DNA of 64,000 bases from Bacteroidota bacterium (GTDB taxonomy: Bacteria > Bacteroidota > Bacteroidia > UKL13-3). Shown in pieces: positions 8,993 through 17,463 of this stretch. How positions within the stretch are numbered: the stretch's first letter is position 1; every line of letters begins with the position of its first letter. The stretch is from positions 62,001 to 126,000 of the forward strand of contig JAIYAT010000035.1 of assembly GCA_027488905.1 (NCBI GenBank), given 5' to 3'. Under the pieces are notes generated by a model, which did not search any database, was not told where the DNA came from, and was given only the letters and a program-made list of their open reading frames with translations. The translations under genes and the position numbers were made by a program.

Positions 8993-9679
8993 TTAATTCC
9001 CTCTGTTCTTGTAATTCTTAAAATTGCGATTCTTTTTAAAATTGCGATTTTTATTATTATTGTTGTTATTGTTGCGTTGGCCACCAAAATTATCAGAGCC
9101 AATGTTTTGAACTTTTCTTTGTTGCATGTATTTAAACTGCAAATCTTCACTTTCTTCTAACCTAATTTTTCCTTGACTAAGTTCTGTAAGGTGATGCATT
9201 ACTTCATCATCCTGAAGCATTTCTAAGTTCCAAGCTTTACTGCTCATTTTCATGAATGATCCAATAGCATTGATATAAGCAGTGCGCTGTGGACCTTCTT
9301 CCATCTCAGCCAATTTTTCAATCATTTTTGCAACGGTCTTGCCATAAAATCTATACTTAATTCTCGATTGAGGGTAAGCCATTGGTTCAGGCCGAGTTGA
9401 AATTGTTTCTTTGGTTGGAATTGGATATGGAGAATCTACATCCAATTTAAAATCGCTCATAATAAACAAGTGGTCCCAAAGTTTAATTTTATAGTCTGCA
9501 ACATCCTTAAGTTGAGGATTGAATTGGTTCAAGAGTCGAATAATTTCTTCTGCAATTTTCTGTCTTCTGTCTCTGTTGGGCTCTCCAATGGCTACTTCAA
9601 TCATGTTTTGAATGATTCTGCCATGTTCTGAAATCCTTAATTTACCTCTTTCGGTATTGTATTGTAAGCTTAAAGTCAT
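8993..9679 (-). CDS. DUF4290 family protein
   Basis: A 228-residue cytoplasmic protein of a family that, to my knowledge, is restricted to Bacteroidota and has no assigned function. The conserved body (SLQYNTERGKLRISEHGR, IKLWDHLFIMSDF, RIKYRFYGKTV) ends about residue 195. An asparagine-, lysine- and arginine-rich low-complexity tail follows, including seven Asn in a row and KNRNFKKNRNFKNYKN. Such a basic disordered tail suggests nucleic-acid contact, which is inference only. The ATG at 9679 is preferred over a TTG four codons upstream. It sits 31 bases after recN. Confidence 0.85.
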   Translation of the reverse strand: MTLSLQYNTERGKLRISEHGRIIQNMIEVAIGEPNRDRRQKIAEEIIRLLNQFNPQLKDVADYKIKLWDHLFIMSDFKLDVDSPYPIPTKETISTRPEPMAYPQSRIKYRFYGKTVAKMIEKLAEMEEGPQRTAYINAIGSFMKMSSKAWNLEMLQDDEVMHHLTELSQGKIRLEESEDLQFKYMQQRKVQNIGSDNFGGQRNNNNNNNKNRNFKKNRNFKNYKNRGN

Positions 9680-9710
9680 GTATGATTGCAATATAAGTTT
9701 TTTTTTAAGT

Positions 9711-11369
9711 TTAATTCATTAATTCTCTTGCTGCGGCTTTCACATTTTCAGATGGATTTTCGCCACTTAACATTCTAGCAATTTCTGTAACTCGTTCTTC
9801 GTAACTGAGTGATTTTATATTGGTTTGGGTGATTTCTCCTTCCGAATCTTTGTAAACATACAAATGCTGTTGGGCTTTTCCAGCAATTTGAGGCAAATGG
9901 GTAATGGCAATTACTTGATGATTTTTTGCATGTTGTTGCATTACTTGTGCTACTTTTTGCGCTGCTTCCCCAGATATTCCAGTGTCTATTTCATCAAATA
10001 CAATACTTGGTAGTTGTACCTTATCGGCAATCAAAGATTTAATGCAGAGCATCAACCTACTTAGTTCGCCTCCACTAGCTACTTTGTTGATGGGTTGTGG
10101 TTCAAAGCCTTTATTCGCACTAAACAGAAAACTAATCTCTTCTGCACCTTCTGTGGTGTATTTCTCAATTGGTAGCGCTTGCAAATCTATGGCAAAAACT
10201 GCATTTGGCAGGGCTACCTGACTTAATAATTCATTTACTTGTTCGCAAGCGTTAGTAAGGGCTGCTTTCCTCGTATTTCTTAAGTTTAACGCAAATTCAA
10301 CCATATTAGATTTAGACTTCTCCACCAAAGCCTTTGCATCCTCTATTTCGTTTTCTAAACTTCCTAATGCCTCAAACCTTGCCTCAAATGTTTTCATTAA
10401 AGCAATAAGCTCAGAGGTGTCTTTAACCTTGTGTTTCTTTTGCAAATGAAAGAGTTGTTGCAACCTGCTTTCTGCTGCTTGAAGCCCTTCGGGGTCAAGT
10501 TGCGTTTTGTCTGCCACAGTTTGTAATTCCCTCGAAAGGTCTTTTAAATCCTCTAGATTGGAATCTAATCTTTCTAATAATGACTTTAAAATGGAATGGT
10601 GTTTAGCTGCGGCCGCAAGCTGGGAGCGACCTTCACGCAATTGATCTAAAATAGCATGTTCTCCGCCTTCCAATAATCCACTCACAAAACTTGCTGCCAC
10701 TTGTATGCCTTCTGCGTTGCTTAGCTCATCTAATCGTGTTTCTAGAACTTCTTGTTCACCTTCTTTAGGATTTAACTCCTGTAATTCATTTAATACAAAT
10801 CTAAGGTAATCTTCATCTTGTCTTGAATTTGCTTCTTTATGTTGCAATTCTTGTAAGGCTAAGAGCGCCTTTTTATAAGATTTAAAAGCGTATTTATAAT
10901 CAACCAAAACCTCTTGATTATTGGCAATAGCATCTAAAACTTGAAGCTGAAAACTACTTTCATTTAATTCTAGGGTTTGATGCTGTGAAACAATATCAAT
11001 TAATTGAAGGCCAAATGCTCTTAATACTTGCAATGTAACTGGAGTATCGTTAATAAATGCCCTCGATTTGCCATTTGATGTAAGTTCCCTGCGCACAAGA
11101 CATGGATTAATTTCATCCAATTCATTTGCTTCAAAGAAATTTTGAAGTTGATAACCCTCAATGGAAAAAGCAGCTTCAATGATGCACTTGTCTTTCCCTT
11201 GCATCACGTCTTTTGTATCTGCACGATTGCCTAAAATAAGCCCTAAGGCTCCCATTAAAATGGATTTACCAGCGCCAGTTTCGCCTGTAATAATATTTAG
11301 TCCTCTATCAAACTGAATTTGAGAGGCACTGATAATTGCAAAATTTTGAATGCTGAGTGATAATAGCAT
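9711..11369 (-). CDS. recN: DNA repair protein RecN
   Basis: A 552-residue SMC-like ATPase that acts in double-strand-break repair. Walker A is GETGAGKS (residues 29-36); a coiled-coil middle follows; the C-terminal half has the SGGELSRLML signature and Walker B with the RecN-typical IVFDEIDTGISG. No zinc hook is present, as expected for RecN and unlike SbcC. First gene of a probable recN-DUF4290-TonB receptor operon with its own promoter at 11379-11407. In many Bacteroidota recN follows coaBC and DUF4835, but here those genes lie about 34 kb away. Confidence 0.96.
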   Translation of the reverse strand: MLLSLSIQNFAIISASQIQFDRGLNIITGETGAGKSILMGALGLILGNRADTKDVMQGKDKCIIEAAFSIEGYQLQNFFEANELDEINPCLVRRELTSNGKSRAFINDTPVTLQVLRAFGLQLIDIVSQHQTLELNESSFQLQVLDAIANNQEVLVDYKYAFKSYKKALLALQELQHKEANSRQDEDYLRFVLNELQELNPKEGEQEVLETRLDELSNAEGIQVAASFVSGLLEGGEHAILDQLREGRSQLAAAAKHHSILKSLLERLDSNLEDLKDLSRELQTVADKTQLDPEGLQAAESRLQQLFHLQKKHKVKDTSELIALMKTFEARFEALGSLENEIEDAKALVEKSKSNMVEFALNLRNTRKAALTNACEQVNELLSQVALPNAVFAIDLQALPIEKYTTEGAEEISFLFSANKGFEPQPINKVASGGELSRLMLCIKSLIADKVQLPSIVFDEIDTGISGEAAQKVAQVMQQHAKNHQVIAITHLPQIAGKAQQHLYVYKDSEGEITQTNIKSLSYEERVTEIARMLSGENPSENVKAAARELMN

Positions 11370-11378
11370 AATTCCCTA

Positions 11379-11407
11379 CAAATATATCTACTCAAGGATA
11401 AGGTCAA
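11379..11407 (-). promoter_or_regulatory. Probable promoter of the recN operon
   Basis: On the minus strand TTG (11405-11407), an 18-base spacer, then TATATTTG (11379-11386), a perfect -7 box with a spacer one base shorter than usual. It ends 9 bases before the recN ATG at 11369. Confidence 0.5.
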
Positions 11408-11427
11408 TGCAGTCTTTTCAACAATAC

Positions 11428-13002
11428 TTATTCAATAATCAATTTTTGTAACACACGTTGTTCGCCCAAAGTACTTTCTATCAAATAGATTCCAGCAGGT
11501 ATGGTTTGAACCAAAACTTTTGAAGCGGCTCTTTGCGCTAGTGTTTCTTGATATATTTCCTCGCCAAGTAGGTTCAAAATTTTTACTTGAATAGTTTGGT
11601 TAAAACCGTTTTCTAATTGAAAATAATCTTTTGCAGGATTTGGGAAAAATTTAACGCCTGTGTAAGTTTGTGCTGTGGTAAACAATCCTGTGGGCCAAAC
11701 CTGAATGTAATTTTCCTTCGTGAGTGACACAGATCCTGCTGCATTTGTTGCTCGCAGCCTAACAGTAAAATTACCCTTACTAGAAAATTTTACTTTAGGA
11801 TTTTGACTAAATGCATTTGTACTTTCCACAAATTGAACCCCAGTATTTGGGATAAATGTCCATTGCCAAGCCACTGGATTTCCTGTTGTTTTATCTGTGA
11901 TTGTAACCGTTTCTGCCATGCTTGGAAGCAGTTTATCTGCTTCAAAATCAACTTCTAATCCTTGTGAAACCGAAATGTAATCTATTCTTGTTGTATCATC
12001 AAATCCACCATTGTAATTAACAGCCAGTCTAATAGAATATTTTCCTAAAGCGTCAAAAAGGATTCTAGGGCTTTCACTTTTATTATTTGTACTGGCAACA
12101 TACTTAAAAGTATTTGGTGTAATTGTCCACGTATATCCCGTTGGAAGACCTAAAGATTGATTATTAAGTGAAATGGTATCTTTTGTTGTGCAAGTAGTTC
12201 TATTTGCAGTAAACCTCGCATTGGTTTTATATAATTCTGGTCTATTTATATCCTTATACCTGATTTTTGTTTCTTGAGTAAAGTTATTTACGACAACCTC
12301 CATTAATGGGAATTTTTGGTTTTTGCCAAACCAATAATATTCTGTTCGGCTATTTGGAATAGGAATTCCAAAACCATTAATTGAAATCGAATCAAATCCA
12401 ACAACTTCCGACTTCACTCTGATACAATTAAAGGTGCCATAAGGAGTTGTAATGCTTCCCCAACCGTCCACTTCCGTTTTTCTGGTTCCGGTTTGAACCA
12501 AACCGCCTAATCCCAAAAGACTTGCACTACCTTCATAATTTCCTTCTTTGATATAGCCAAAATTGAGTGGAAATTTAAAGATGGTGTCACGTTTAGTATA
12601 AACAATGCCAAGTGGTAAGTTTTGCACTGTAGCGCCTTTTCCAACATTTACCAATGCTGAATTATTACTTCTGTAAAATCCAAAAACATTAGAAGCAAAC
12701 CCTAAGCCTCCAATTGGCACTAAATCCAATTGCTCTGGTAAACCATAATTAGCTGTAAAGAATTGTATAAAATACGGAGTGGCAGTAGGGGAATAGTACC
12801 TTTGAATGTCTTGGGTAATAGGTACAATTTTGCTGAAATCCCAAGTTTGGTTGGCTCCAGAATTAGTATAATTGCTAATAGAGTTTGCAACAGAATATCT
12901 TAAAGTATCGCCAGCCGCAGGCATGTCCGAATTTTGAATGGTAATTTGGGCTTTTACCTCAACTAGAAATAAAATCGATAGAATTAAAACTTTGATTCTC
13001 AT
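11428..13002 (-). CDS. Secreted T9SS cargo protein with PKD-like domains
   Basis: A 524-residue exported protein. A signal peptide (MRIKVLILSILFLVEVKA) is followed by a large N-terminal region of unknown fold rich in beta strands. Two PKD/Ig-like modules come next (one around YTWTITPNTFKYV, one around VAWQWTFIPNTGVQFV, each closing with a KVKFSSKGNFTVRLRATN-type strand). A T9SS type A sorting domain ends the protein (FFPNPAKDYFQLE, ILNLLGEEIY, PAGIYLIES, LQKLIIE). The family exports such proteins across the outer membrane, where they are often anchored to surface polysaccharide. No catalytic motif was recognised, so an adhesive or structural role is possible. Confidence 0.85.
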   Translation of the reverse strand: MRIKVLILSILFLVEVKAQITIQNSDMPAAGDTLRYSVANSISNYTNSGANQTWDFSKIVPITQDIQRYYSPTATPYFIQFFTANYGLPEQLDLVPIGGLGFASNVFGFYRSNNSALVNVGKGATVQNLPLGIVYTKRDTIFKFPLNFGYIKEGNYEGSASLLGLGGLVQTGTRKTEVDGWGSITTPYGTFNCIRVKSEVVGFDSISINGFGIPIPNSRTEYYWFGKNQKFPLMEVVVNNFTQETKIRYKDINRPELYKTNARFTANRTTCTTKDTISLNNQSLGLPTGYTWTITPNTFKYVASTNNKSESPRILFDALGKYSIRLAVNYNGGFDDTTRIDYISVSQGLEVDFEADKLLPSMAETVTITDKTTGNPVAWQWTFIPNTGVQFVESTNAFSQNPKVKFSSKGNFTVRLRATNAAGSVSLTKENYIQVWPTGLFTTAQTYTGVKFFPNPAKDYFQLENGFNQTIQVKILNLLGEEIYQETLAQRAASKVLVQTIPAGIYLIESTLGEQRVLQKLIIE

Positions 13003-13095
13003 TCACAATGTTACATAAATTTAGCAATTTACGTAAATGTAAAAAACGTATTCCTACTTTTATAATAAATTGACTATTGATAAAGCTTAACCATC

Positions 13096-13695
13096 TTAAT
13101 TCATTTTAAATAAAACCAAAGGTTCAGCATATTCAGCTAATAGTAAGAGCTCTCTATTAATTTTTGAATTCCATTTCATTTGGTTTGTGAAATTCAATGA
13201 ATGATTTGTTTCTTCATCATATTGTAGTTGAACTTTTTCACATTCTTTTTTATAAGAATCAAAAATAGCTGCTACTTCTTTGTTTAATTTGGTTGTGTTT
13301 ATATTTTTATTCTCAAGAAGTTTTTTACGCATTTTTCTGCAATATATTTCAACTATATCAAAGTGTCTGCGTTCATGGTCCAATGCTGTATCTGAAGCTG
13401 TTTTTGTCCATGCATCATTACACAAGAAAACAGCTACTATTTTTACTCCTAAACTATCTTTTGAAATCTGTACCGAATTTAACTTAATAGCGTATGCTAT
13501 TTCTGCCGCATGTTTTGAATAGATCTTGGGTTTCCCTTTAAAATCAGACCAAATAATGTCTCGCTCACCCCATGTGATTTCAGATTCAGCAGGTTTAAAA
13601 CCGCCAAAAACAAGGATGAGTAAAAAAGCTAAACTGGACAATTGCCAAAACTTAAACTTTCTTAATCCATAAAAAATGCTATCAAGTTTGTACAT
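13096..13695 (-). CDS. DUF922-like putative secreted Zn-dependent protease
   Basis: A 199-residue protein with an N-terminal hydrophobic segment (about residues 18-32: WQLSSLAFLLILVFGG), acting as signal anchor or signal peptide. The soluble domain contains LDHERRHFDI, an HExxH zinc-site motif at His107, Glu108 and His111. It matches the DUF922 family of predicted periplasmic metalloproteases as I remember it. The C-terminal third is lysine-rich and helical. A third zinc ligand could not be identified by eye and activity is unproven. It stands alone between the T9SS cargo gene and tRNA-Ser. Confidence 0.7.
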   Translation of the reverse strand: MYKLDSIFYGLRKFKFWQLSSLAFLLILVFGGFKPAESEITWGERDIIWSDFKGKPKIYSKHAAEIAYAIKLNSVQISKDSLGVKIVAVFLCNDAWTKTASDTALDHERRHFDIVEIYCRKMRKKLLENKNINTTKLNKEVAAIFDSYKKECEKVQLQYDEETNHSLNFTNQMKWNSKINRELLLLAEYAEPLVLFKMN

Positions 13696-13761
13696 CTATG
13701 TGAATATAATAGTTTTTCAAGAATGTTGCTTGAACAATATTTCACTTAAACGTATTTGAAT

Positions 13762-13798
13762 AAAAAAACCGATTAGATGTTTCTAATCGGTTTTTTTA
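13762..13798. terminator. Bidirectional intrinsic terminator
   Basis: A hairpin with arms CCGATTAGA / TCTAATCGG flanked by a run of A on the left and T on the right. It lies between tRNA-Ser and the DUF922 gene, both on the minus strand, and would end the tRNA transcript. Confidence 0.85.
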
Positions 13799-13833
13799 TT
13801 CTTGGCATTCGCTAAAGCCTTAACAAACTATGG

Positions 13834-13918
13834 CGGAGAGTGAGGGATTCGAACCCCCGGACCTACTACAGTCAACAGTTTTCAAGACTGCCGCAATCGA
13901 CCACTCTGCCAACTCTCC
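13834..13918 (-). tRNA. tRNA-Ser (anticodon UGA)
   Basis: The minus strand folds as a class II tRNA with a long variable arm. The acceptor stem pairs GGAGAGT with ACTCTCC, the anticodon loop CTTGAAA gives UGA, and a GGTTCGAATCC T-arm is present. The three bases that follow (13831-13833) read CCA, so the 3' end may be encoded. A consensus promoter box ends only 4 bases before the mature 5' end. Confidence 0.96.
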
Positions 13919-13922
13919 GGTG

Positions 13923-13953
13923 CAAAAGTAAGCTTCTGAGTTTTTTCTGCCAA
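13923..13953 (-). promoter_or_regulatory. Bacteroidota-type promoter for tRNA-Ser
   Basis: On the minus strand TTG (13951-13953), 20 bases, then TACTTTTG (13923-13930): an exact match to TTG-N19-21-TAnnTTTG. It fits in the 47-base window between the upstream terminator and the tRNA, so it is the only promoter available there. Confidence 0.8.
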
Positions 13954-13965
13954 ATAAAAATCAAA

Positions 13966-14000
13966 AAAAAACCCGATAAGCTAAGCCTATCGGGTTTTTC
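13966..14000. terminator. Intrinsic terminator of the M43 metalloprotease gene
   Basis: A-rich tract, arms ACCCGATA / TATCGGGT around a 9-base loop, and a T-tract. It lies 16 bases past the protease stop codon on the minus strand and separates it from tRNA-Ser. Confidence 0.85.
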
Positions 14001-14015
14001 TATATTATCTTACTG

Positions 14016-16277
14016 TTACTCAACCACTATTTTATGTGATAATTTGTTGCCTCCAACATTTAATTCAACAAAATATAGCCCTGAACGAAGATTCATGGTG
14101 TTTCTATCTAGCTCCAATTTCTGAATTCCAGCATTTTGGGTGCCACTAAATACGGTTCCCATTTCTTTGCCGGTAATATCATAAACCTTAATCAATACCT
14201 CTTCTTTGCTCATTAATTCATAGCTTATTTGTGTAGTATTGTTAAATGGGTTTGGCTGCGTAGTGAATTTTAAATTCTCAGCCAATAATTCTTGGCTCAA
14301 ACCTGTTGTTAAACCAACACGTACATTGTCAATATAAAAGTTATTACCACCAGCATATTCAAATTCAACTTTGAAAAGAACATTATCTGTTTTCGGTATA
14401 GCATTTCCATTAATTCTTACCAATTTCCATTTCGATTTATCAGATGGTATAAAATCTATGGTACTAGCCAAAGTTCCAGCTGTTCCTGTGCCTATTGTCG
14501 AAATAGCGCTGCTTCCAACTGTTGACCTAGTTTGCCATGTTTTACCGCAATCTATAGAAGAATAAACTCTTAATTGTTCCTGTGTGTTGCCACCACCAAC
14601 ATTTGCGCTCAAAGTGCCTTGGGCAAATGCATAATAAAATTCAAAGTAAGGATTTGTAATGCCTGTAAAATCAAAACTAGGCGAAATTAATGAAGAAACT
14701 GTTCCTACAGATGACAAAGCATTAAAAGGATCTCTCAACAATCGCATACTAGCATTGTTTTCATACGAAATTGGAAAACGTGTAAATTGATTTTTTGGGT
14801 TTTCATGAACAAATTTCCATCCTTTTTCTTTCCAATTATTTTGATACCACCAATCGGCCGTGTAATTATCCTTTGGTAAATTAGCCGATTTTGGTTGTAT
14901 AGTTACATAATCATTTAATACAGTTAATGTAGTTCCGTTCGGTCCTGTTACTTTCAAGGTTACATCATAAGTTCCTGGTGCGTCATACTGAATTTGAGGT
15001 GGGTTCAAACCAGTAAATGTTGAAGGTGTGCCACCTTCAAAAGTCCATTCATGAGTGCTAATAGTGCCTCCATAAGAAAAATTTAGGAAACTAATTTTCT
15101 GACCAGCACAAGTAACAGGAGTTTGAGTATTAAAAGCTGCTACTGGCGGACAAGTTGCAGGTCCATCAATTATACCTGTAAATCGTAAGTTTTCTTCTGA
15201 CCAAAGTGTCTTGCGAATATCATTCAAAACCTTGTGCATACGTGCCTTTTGTTCTAAAGTAAACATGTTACTTGCACAATTTCCAATAAAATAATCCATG
15301 TAAGCTTCTTGTAAATCTGGTCTATCTGGCTTTTCAGTTGAACAAGTATTGAAACTTTTATTGTTACAACGATTGCGTAATGGCTCGGTAGAACTTGGAT
15401 TAAAGTATGTAGGAGGAGTATCCATTAAACCATCTCCATCTAACCCGCAACTGTCTGTTGAAATCTGGAAAGGATGATATAAACCTAACCAATGGCCAAC
15501 TTCATGGGTTGAGGTTGTTACATTAGGCGTTTGTCCTGGTTGAGAAGTTCCTGTGTTTCCAAACTCATTATGAATAACCATGATACCATCTGTTGAAGCT
15601 CCGCCTCCAAATCCAAATGGAAATTGAGCATACCCAGCTATACCGATAGAATTTCCTCTATTAATGGTTCTAACAACCCAAATATTAAAATAACGCTTAG
15701 TGTCCCAAACACTAGTTTTCTTTAAATCATCATTACCTTTATTTGTTAAAGGAGTATGAATTCTAACTATACCATTAGTACAATTCCCTTGTGGATCTTT
15801 TTTTGCTAATCTAAATTCAATTTCTGCATCAGCAGCTAAGTTTTTATAATCATAATAAAAACTATCAGTACTTTCAGGGCTTGCCTTGAACCAACCTGCT
15901 CTGCGATTTACTGTATCATTAACATTATTTCTAAATGACTTATTTAAAAAATTAATTTCACTTAAAACTTGAGCCTCACTAATGTTTTCACTACCATTAT
16001 TATGGAAAACATGCACTACAACAGGAATAATGTACTTTGGAGCCGCTTTTTTACCAAGTTGTTGATTTGTTTTGTAATCCTCTGGTTTATAAGTTGCCTG
16101 AAACTGTCTGTAATCAGCTTCAAATTTAGCTTTGGCATCTTTAATTGAAGGATTCTGTTTGATAAGCGTTTCTAAATGTTCGTCTGTACCGCAGCGGTGT
16201 TGCTGGGCCATCACTACGTGGCCACTTATTGCCAGCGCACCAATCAGTAATAGTTTTTTCATATTTAGCCTTTTCAT
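14016..16277 (-). CDS. Secreted M43 (pappalysin-like) metalloprotease, T9SS cargo
   Basis: A 753-residue exported protease. Order: signal peptide (MKKLLLIGALAISGHVVMAQ, from the second Met), propeptide-like region, then a zinc metalloprotease domain. Its motif HEVGHWLGLYH has the metzincin form HExxHxxGxxH (His258, Glu259, His262, His268). A PKD-like module follows (EWTFEGGTPSTFTG), then a jelly-roll-like region (YTADWWYQNNWKEKGW), then a T9SS sorting domain (TQPNPFNNTTQISYEL to SHKIVVE). It probably degrades extracellular proteins. The ATG at 16262 is an alternative start; the candidate promoter at 16286-16314 would leave a 20-base leader for it but only about 5 bases for 16277. Confidence 0.9.
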   Translation of the reverse strand: MKRLNMKKLLLIGALAISGHVVMAQQHRCGTDEHLETLIKQNPSIKDAKAKFEADYRQFQATYKPEDYKTNQQLGKKAAPKYIIPVVVHVFHNNGSENISEAQVLSEINFLNKSFRNNVNDTVNRRAGWFKASPESTDSFYYDYKNLAADAEIEFRLAKKDPQGNCTNGIVRIHTPLTNKGNDDLKKTSVWDTKRYFNIWVVRTINRGNSIGIAGYAQFPFGFGGGASTDGIMVIHNEFGNTGTSQPGQTPNVTTSTHEVGHWLGLYHPFQISTDSCGLDGDGLMDTPPTYFNPSSTEPLRNRCNNKSFNTCSTEKPDRPDLQEAYMDYFIGNCASNMFTLEQKARMHKVLNDIRKTLWSEENLRFTGIIDGPATCPPVAAFNTQTPVTCAGQKISFLNFSYGGTISTHEWTFEGGTPSTFTGLNPPQIQYDAPGTYDVTLKVTGPNGTTLTVLNDYVTIQPKSANLPKDNYTADWWYQNNWKEKGWKFVHENPKNQFTRFPISYENNASMRLLRDPFNALSSVGTVSSLISPSFDFTGITNPYFEFYYAFAQGTLSANVGGGNTQEQLRVYSSIDCGKTWQTRSTVGSSAISTIGTGTAGTLASTIDFIPSDKSKWKLVRINGNAIPKTDNVLFKVEFEYAGGNNFYIDNVRVGLTTGLSQELLAENLKFTTQPNPFNNTTQISYELMSKEEVLIKVYDITGKEMGTVFSGTQNAGIQKLELDRNTMNLRSGLYFVELNVGGNKLSHKIVVE

Positions 16278-16285
16278 TTGACGGG

Positions 16286-16314
16286 CAAATTAATAATTTA
16301 TTTATATAAGTCAA
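16286..16314 (-). promoter_or_regulatory. Candidate promoter of the M43 protease gene
   Basis: On the minus strand TTG (16312-16314), 18 bases, TTAATTTG (16286-16293): one mismatch from TAnnTTTG and a slightly short spacer. Confidence 0.35.
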
Positions 16315-16341
16315 CCCCATAGGTTGGTTGGTTGCGTCAAA

Positions 16342-16833
16342 TTATGCTCTTTTTTGTTCCCAAACCTCCAAATTAGTCATTTTTCCATCAGCAAAAATTA
16401 ATCGCACTGCGGTATTTACTTTCTGGAAGCCATGATTTCCGCAAGCTCCAGGGTTTATCAACAACCAATTGTTTATTGGGTCTTTCATAATACGTAAAAT
16501 GTGAGAATGACCGCAAATCAATAAATCTGGTTTATAATCTTTAATTATTTTCCTAAAACTTGGTGCATAATACTTTGGATATCCTGCAATATGTATAATA
16601 AAAACTTTTACTCCTTCTATTTCAAAGAATAAAAATTCTGGATACTTTTTCCTTATAGTTTGCCCATCAATATTTCCATAAACCCCCCTTATAGGTTTCA
16701 ACTTTTCTATTTTTTCGTCTACTTCAGTACCCCAATCTCCAGCGTGCCAAATCTCATCGCACTCTGCAAAAAAACTTTCTAAAGCCGAATTGAAAAATCC
16801 ATGTGTGTCGCTTAGAATTCCTATTCGTTTCAT
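16342..16833 (-). CDS. YfcE/MJ0936-type metallophosphoesterase
   Basis: A 163-residue single-domain phosphoesterase with the complete calcineurin-like metal site: LSDTHG (residues 7-12), HAGDWG, GNIDG and GHSH, then NPGACGNHG. Family enzymes hydrolyse phosphodiesters with Mn or Ni; the natural substrate is often unknown. It is divergent from the rhomboid gene, with only 24 bases between start codons, so the promoters of both genes must overlap coding sequence. Confidence 0.9.
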   Translation of the reverse strand: MKRIGILSDTHGFFNSALESFFAECDEIWHAGDWGTEVDEKIEKLKPIRGVYGNIDGQTIRKKYPEFLFFEIEGVKVFIIHIAGYPKYYAPSFRKIIKDYKPDLLICGHSHILRIMKDPINNWLLINPGACGNHGFQKVNTAVRLIFADGKMTNLEVWEQKRA

Positions 16834-16857
16834 AATTTTTTATTCATCTTTGAACCT

Positions 16858-17463
16858 ATGATTAACTTAACAATTATAATAATCGCTGTAACTGCAATAA
16901 TAAGTATTCAAGCTTTTAGTAATCACAACATGATGAATCGGTTTATTTTGTATCCTTATCAAATGGAGCGAGAAAAGCAGTGGTTTAGGTTTTTATCAAG
17001 TGGTTTTTTACATGCAGATTGGATGCATTTAATCATCAATATGTTTGTTTTATATAGCTTCGGCTCAATTGTAGAAACCTATTATGATTACTTTTTTGGT
17101 TCAGCCTCAAAAATTATTTTTCTGCTCTTATATCTAAGCAGCATTATAGCTGCCTCTGCAAGTAGTTTTTATAAAAATAAAGACAACCCAAGTTATCGAT
17201 CTTTAGGAGCTTCAGGGGCTGTTTCTGCAATTACTACAACTAGTATTCTATTCGCGCCTATGGCTAAAATTTACCTTTATGGTATCATTGGTTTACCAAA
17301 CATTCTAGCTGGTGTTTTATATTTGATTTATTCTCAATATGCTTCGCGAAATTCAAACGATAACATTAATCATGAAGCTCATTTTTATGGTGCTGTATAT
17401 GGAGTATTATTTACGCTTGTTGCAAAACCTAGAATCTTTTTATATTTCTTGAACCAATTTTAA
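16858..17463 (+). CDS. Rhomboid-family intramembrane serine protease
   Basis: A 201-residue protein with about six membrane helices. The catalytic pair is visible: Ser119 in GASG and His175 in the motif AHFYGAVYG near the C-terminus. The typical first-loop segment FLHADWMHLIINMFVLYSFG (residues 50-69) is present. Rhomboids cut membrane proteins within or near their transmembrane segments; the substrate is unknown. It is convergent with the next gene and overlaps its 3' end by 4 bases. Confidence 0.92.
   Translation: MINLTIIIIAVTAIISIQAFSNHNMMNRFILYPYQMEREKQWFRFLSSGFLHADWMHLIINMFVLYSFGSIVETYYDYFFGSASKIIFLLLYLSSIIAASASSFYKNKDNPSYRSLGASGAVSAITTTSILFAPMAKIYLYGIIGLPNILAGVLYLIYSQYASRNSNDNINHEAHFYGAVYGVLFTLVAKPRIFLYFLNQF

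Noticed and set aside
13840-14124. Plus-strand open frame starting [12 protein letters not shown]
   Set aside because: It runs antisense through tRNA-Ser and a terminator; this is the usual false protein seen opposite serine tRNAs.
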